Positions 61,162 to 64,000 of a stretch of DNA of 64,000 nt are shown here, one piece after another (the first letter of the stretch is position 1; the number at the start of each line of letters is the position of its first letter). Position numbers and translations under genes: made by a program. The notes under the pieces are model-generated. The model was not told the origin of the DNA. It saw nothing but the letters and a program-made list of their open reading frames with translations, and searched no databases. The DNA comes from CBDAUN01 sp965214615 (lineage in GTDB: Bacteria; Pseudomonadota; Gammaproteobacteria; Arenicellales; JAJDZL01), in assembly GCA_965214615.1 (NCBI GenBank), contig OZ243952.1, positions 2,604,001 to 2,668,000 of the forward strand, given 5' to 3'.

Positions 61162-61389
61162 TCAGTCCCGTTCAACTTTCATGGTCATTAATTTCCGGGT
61201 TTCGGCACTGAACACCGCCCCAATCAAGAAAATCTCGTCAGTGCCTTGGCGGTACTTCTGCGCATATTCCCTCTCGCGAATCTGACGAATCGCGTCTTTC
61301 GCCGTGTGATCCACATCCTGACCTTGGGCGACCATCTTCAGTTCGAACACGAACACCTGTGCGCCGAGCAGTGCGAATGGTTTGAAAAT
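61162..61389 (-). pseudogene. C-terminal remnant of a PD-(D/E)XK (DUF1703) protein
   Basis: The readable part is KPFALLGAQVFVFELKMVAQG, then DAIRQIREREYAQKYRQGTDEIFLIGAVFS and a short end. F-ELK plus QI-x-x-(R/K)-x-YA-x-KY and EIFLIG-x-x-FS are the C-terminal landmarks of the PDDEXK_9 domain that follows an AAA ATPase in many accessory-genome proteins. The ATPase part and the beginning of the nuclease are absent, and the frame is lost near 61390. Confidence 0.65.
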
Positions 61390-61399
61390 TCGCGATTCC

Positions 61400-61760
61400 G
61401 ATAGGGAACTTAAGGCGATTCATGGATAGACTTGGAGGATTGGCGTTAGATCAATTGTACAACACCGAAAACAGTAGGCACCGAATAAGCCGATGAATGT
61501 CGCCAAGATCAAGCGCCAATGGCATCGGCAGGCCGGTTTCCCGACGCATAGCGAGGCAATGCACATCAACATTTTGCGCTGCATACGGATCCCGACTTCA
61601 TTGAATTCGACACCGGCACCAACGATTTGATCCGGCAAGCGTCACGTGCGTCGTATTGATAGACCTGAAATTATGCGGCGCACAACCAAAAATTATTCTA
61701 AACTACAAGGATTCGGCAGCGATACGCTGGCCGAATGGTTGCATGTTTTTGTTGCGTGAT
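61400..61760. other. Intergenic region before the TauD-type gene
   Basis: Only short, unrecognised frames occur on both strands. The sequence may include decayed parts of the nuclease gene to its left. No terminator, repeat or promoter stood out. Confidence 0.45.
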
Positions 61761-61772
61761 GGAGGAGCAATC

Positions 61773-62654
61773 ATGGGATACAAGACAATCAAGACAACAC
61801 GTCGTTCGCCGTATCTGGGCGCATTTGTGGAAGGAGTCGACCTAGGCCGAGCGCTAACCGAGGAAGTCGTTTCAGAGATCAGGTCGGCTTTGCTTGAATT
61901 CGGTGTACTGTTCTTTAGAAAGCAGAATGTATCAGAATCTGCGCATATCAGACTGGGTTCGTACTTCGGCAAGCTCGACGAACCGCACCCGGTTTTTGAT
62001 TACAATCAGGACGATCCGCGCCTGACCATTATCGAATCAAAGGGGCGGCCGGCTGATTCCGAGCATTACTGGCACACGGACGTCACCTATCAGGAAGCCC
62101 CGTCCATGGGGTCCATCCTGATTGCCAGAAAAATTCCCGATTATGGCGGTGATACGCTGTTTGCCAGCATGTATGCCGCATATGACCATCTGTCTGCGCC
62201 GATCCAGATAATGCTTGAATCGCTGACAGCGCAACATTCATTTGAACGGGGCTGGGGAGCTACCTTTCGATTGCGTAGTGACGGCGAGGACCGAATGCAT
62301 GAGATGAGAAAGGCTTTTCCGCTGATGACGCATCCTTGTCTTCGAACGCATCCGGAGACCGGTAGAACGGCACTTTATGTCAACGAATACTATACCCAGC
62401 GCATCAATGAACTGAATGAACCGGAAAGCGAAGGCTTGCTCAAACTGCTGTTTCACCAGTCGCAACTGCCTGAGTTTCAAGTCCGGCATCAGTGGCAAGT
62501 CGGCGATGTGGCCTTCTGGGATAATCGCTGCACCCAGCACTATGCGTCTCACGACTACGGTGCGACGCACAGGCTCATGAACCGGGTGACGATTGTCGGA
62601 GACAGACCGTATTTCAAGAAACAGGCACGACAGGGACAGGCATTAGCTGCTTAG
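61773..62654 (+). CDS. TauD/TfdA-family Fe(II)/2-oxoglutarate dioxygenase
   Basis: A 293-residue dioxygenase. ATG 61773 was chosen for its ribosome binding site (ggaggag, 61761-61767) and its family-like start (MGYKTIKTTRRSPYLGAFVEG). Iron ligands are His and Asp in YWHTDVTYQ and the distal His in NRCTQHYASHDYG, and the 2-oxoglutarate-binding Arg is in HRLMNRVTI. TauD uses 2-oxoglutarate and O2 to release sulfite from taurine, but relatives act on many alkyl-sulfates, carnitine precursors and herbicides. A taurine role would duplicate tpa-xsc at 23.6-28.2 kb. Confidence 0.88.
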   Translation: MGYKTIKTTRRSPYLGAFVEGVDLGRALTEEVVSEIRSALLEFGVLFFRKQNVSESAHIRLGSYFGKLDEPHPVFDYNQDDPRLTIIESKGRPADSEHYWHTDVTYQEAPSMGSILIARKIPDYGGDTLFASMYAAYDHLSAPIQIMLESLTAQHSFERGWGATFRLRSDGEDRMHEMRKAFPLMTHPCLRTHPETGRTALYVNEYYTQRINELNEPESEGLLKLLFHQSQLPEFQVRHQWQVGDVAFWDNRCTQHYASHDYGATHRLMNRVTIVGDRPYFKKQARQGQALAA

Positions 62655-62679
62655 TCCGAAAGCAGGATATAAGTCAGAT

Positions 62680-64000
62680 TCATTGATCGCAGCATTGGTG
62701 TTCGAGCCGGCATGCGCATGACGCTTTGATCGGCACGTCGGCTCGTGCCATAGCAAGGTTCAAGCGAGACCGGAATATCCTAGCTTCGCGCTTTTTCCCC
62801 TGGCGTTCGAGACACTCGACCAGACCATGGAGGCTCCACAGGTTTTCAACGCGATGCGAGGTACTGACCAGAGTGTCTGATATTCCCAGATCATCTTCGT
62901 AAACCTGACGGGCCTGGTCGACTCGACCTTGCTCAAGCAGCAAGGCGCCTAATGCGTGTCGCGCGGGTTGCATCCATCCCCAGGGTTCGTCGTATTTCAG
63001 GTTATCGTCAAGGTGCACGGCATTTTGCAAGTGATCAAATGCCGTCTCGTAGTTGCCCTTTCGGTATTCGAGTTCACCGCTTAGCATTTGGTCGGCGATT
63101 TTTAAAACGTCTCGGCAGGTATTGTTGAAAAGATAGCGCGTCGGTTGGACTTTCTCCCAGGCAGCGCGGAATCGTCTTTGTCCGGCTGTTGCCGCTTCAA
63201 TGTCACCTTTGACTGCGTATGCGACCGCTTGCGCGTAAAGCCAGACTGCGGTGGTCATTGAGTACAGACTGGGGTTATCGGGCAGCGGGTGATCAATAAT
63301 GTCCTGCCAGCGACCGAATCGGATCAACACATGCGCCTTAACGCCGACATAGCCTTCCGCCCAGTCGGCCATTGCGGGATTTTCGATTTGCAGCAGCGCC
63401 TCGGGAATATTCCGGATCAGTTGCCCGGACTCTTCCAACGCCGTATGAAACTGCCCTAGAAACATCGCGGCGTATATTTTCAAATGCTGATTGTGTACTC
63501 GCGAAAGCGCCTGAAAGGTCAGAGGATCTTCATGTTCTAGATATTTGCGATCGGCCCTTATCGCACGGTTATTTGCGAGAATGGCTTCGTGATAGTGCCC
63601 GCAGCGAACGTCGATATGGGACGGCATATGGCACAAATGGCCTGAATCCGGCACCAGCGCGCGCAGTTGATCGCTGGCGCGCAATGCCCGTTCCGGAAAC
63701 GGAGACATCTCCATCACATGGATATACAGGTGCAAAATTCCGGGATGCGGCGTTCTTCCGTCATTCTCAATCCGCGCCATCGCCTGCTCCAGCACGTCGA
63801 TGGCTTCCTCTGTTGACGCCCCTTGCGCTGGCTGTCCGGACCGCAGTTCCCAAAGGGCCCAAGGAGTTCGCGTCATCAGCGCTTCTGCAAACAGCGCGCA
63901 AACATGATCATTTTCGCGGTGTGATTCATAGACGCTTCGCATCTGATCGGCATATTCGTCATTCCAGCGACAAAATTCGCTCGGTTCGACCTTGGTCGGC
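62680..64000 (-). CDS. Tetratricopeptide-repeat protein (N-terminus outside window)
   Basis: The frame is open to the right edge, giving at least 439 residues and a complete C-terminus. Repeated helix pairs with W/L-G-Y-A-F-P spacing mark TPR units: TEEAIDVLEQAMARIEND, GHYHEAILANNRAI, RYLF..LSGELEYRKGNYETAFDHLQNAV and GALLLEQGRVDQARQVYEDDL. HMPSHIDVRCGHYHEAI is a conserved segment of large uncharacterised TPR proteins. No signal peptide can be judged without the N-terminus. It probably mediates protein-protein contacts; no partner is evident. Confidence 0.82.
   Translation of the reverse strand, partial: PTKVEPSEFCRWNDEYADQMRSVYESHRENDHVCALFAEALMTRTPWALWELRSGQPAQGASTEEAIDVLEQAMARIENDGRTPHPGILHLYIHVMEMSPFPERALRASDQLRALVPDSGHLCHMPSHIDVRCGHYHEAILANNRAIRADRKYLEHEDPLTFQALSRVHNQHLKIYAAMFLGQFHTALEESGQLIRNIPEALLQIENPAMADWAEGYVGVKAHVLIRFGRWQDIIDHPLPDNPSLYSMTTAVWLYAQAVAYAVKGDIEAATAGQRRFRAAWEKVQPTRYLFNNTCRDVLKIADQMLSGELEYRKGNYETAFDHLQNAVHLDDNLKYDEPWGWMQPARHALGALLLEQGRVDQARQVYEDDLGISDTLVSTSHRVENLWSLHGLVECLERQGKKREARIFRSRLNLAMARADVPIKASCACRLEHQCCDQ

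Overview
The window looks like a chromosome segment of a Gram-negative heterotroph, most likely a gammaproteobacterium from a marine or host-associated setting. The basis is inference from gene content: gltX, gshB, glnS, sohB and panC housekeeping genes, Tat and Sec exported proteins, a copper nitrite reductase, taurine and methylated-amine catabolism, and many Rpn, Uma2, Fic and higBA-type accessory genes. Base composition is moderately GC-rich, with AT-rich patches in intergenic and accessory stretches (18.3-18.8 kb, 41.3 kb, 48.4-50.4 kb).

Layout. 1-6220 (minus) is the N-terminal 2,073 residues of a giant exported Calx-beta repeat protein that runs off the left edge, with a 10-base G tract just upstream of its start. 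6.9-8.1 kb is a scar zone: a frameshifted Rpn-type gene, an orphan higA, a higB remnant cut exactly at the end of a tRNA-Ala(GGC) gene, and that tRNA. 8.3-18.1 kb is housekeeping: gltX, gshB, glnS, a VOC protein, sohB, a gamma-carbonic-anhydrase-like protein, a quinone oxidoreductase, panC and mmsA. 18.8-21.8 kb is a nitrite reductase module: a nirK with a C-terminal cytochrome c, nirV with an apparent non-AUG start, and a convergent SCO-type copper protein. 21.9-23.3 kb holds an intact Rpn gene and the C-terminal remnant of a second copy.

23.6-29.2 kb is a complete taurine dissimilation set (tpa, ald, xsc, pta): amino transfer to pyruvate, alanine recycling, cleavage of sulfoacetaldehyde to sulfite and acetyl phosphate, and conversion to acetyl-CoA. 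A citrate synthase stands next to it. 30.4-34.0 kb is a minus-strand run of a dimethylglycine/sarcosine dehydrogenase, an AlaX-type editing protein and a GFA-family protein. 34.5-41.3 kb is mixed: an Ada-like regulator/methyltransferase, a class V PLP enzyme, an alpha/beta hydrolase, Uma2, TenA, a beta-barrel remnant and an AAA/DUF4143 ATPase.

41.7-47.7 kb is a thiamine operon behind a TPP riboswitch: thiM, thiE, thiD, an unexpected TRAP-type binding protein, then thiZ, thiX and thiY. With tenA at 38.9 kb it forms a pyrimidine and thiazole salvage route. 47.7-51.7 kb holds a DUF6494 gene, degenerate fragments, a class II Fic protein and moeA. 52.0-60.5 kb is a peptide/opine-type ABC system with two tandem paralogous binding proteins, each followed by a perfect hairpin terminator, a non-pyrrolysine MttB-family methyltransferase, two permeases and a fused double ATPase. 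The right end carries an AhpD/CMD-like protein, a nuclease remnant, a TauD-family dioxygenase and a TPR protein that runs off the edge.

No CRISPR array, rRNA, phage module or complete insertion sequence was seen. The strongest candidates for something new are the TRAP binding protein inside the thiamine operon, the twin-binding-protein/MttB cassette without a corrinoid protein, and the Calx-beta giant with its homopolymer leader.
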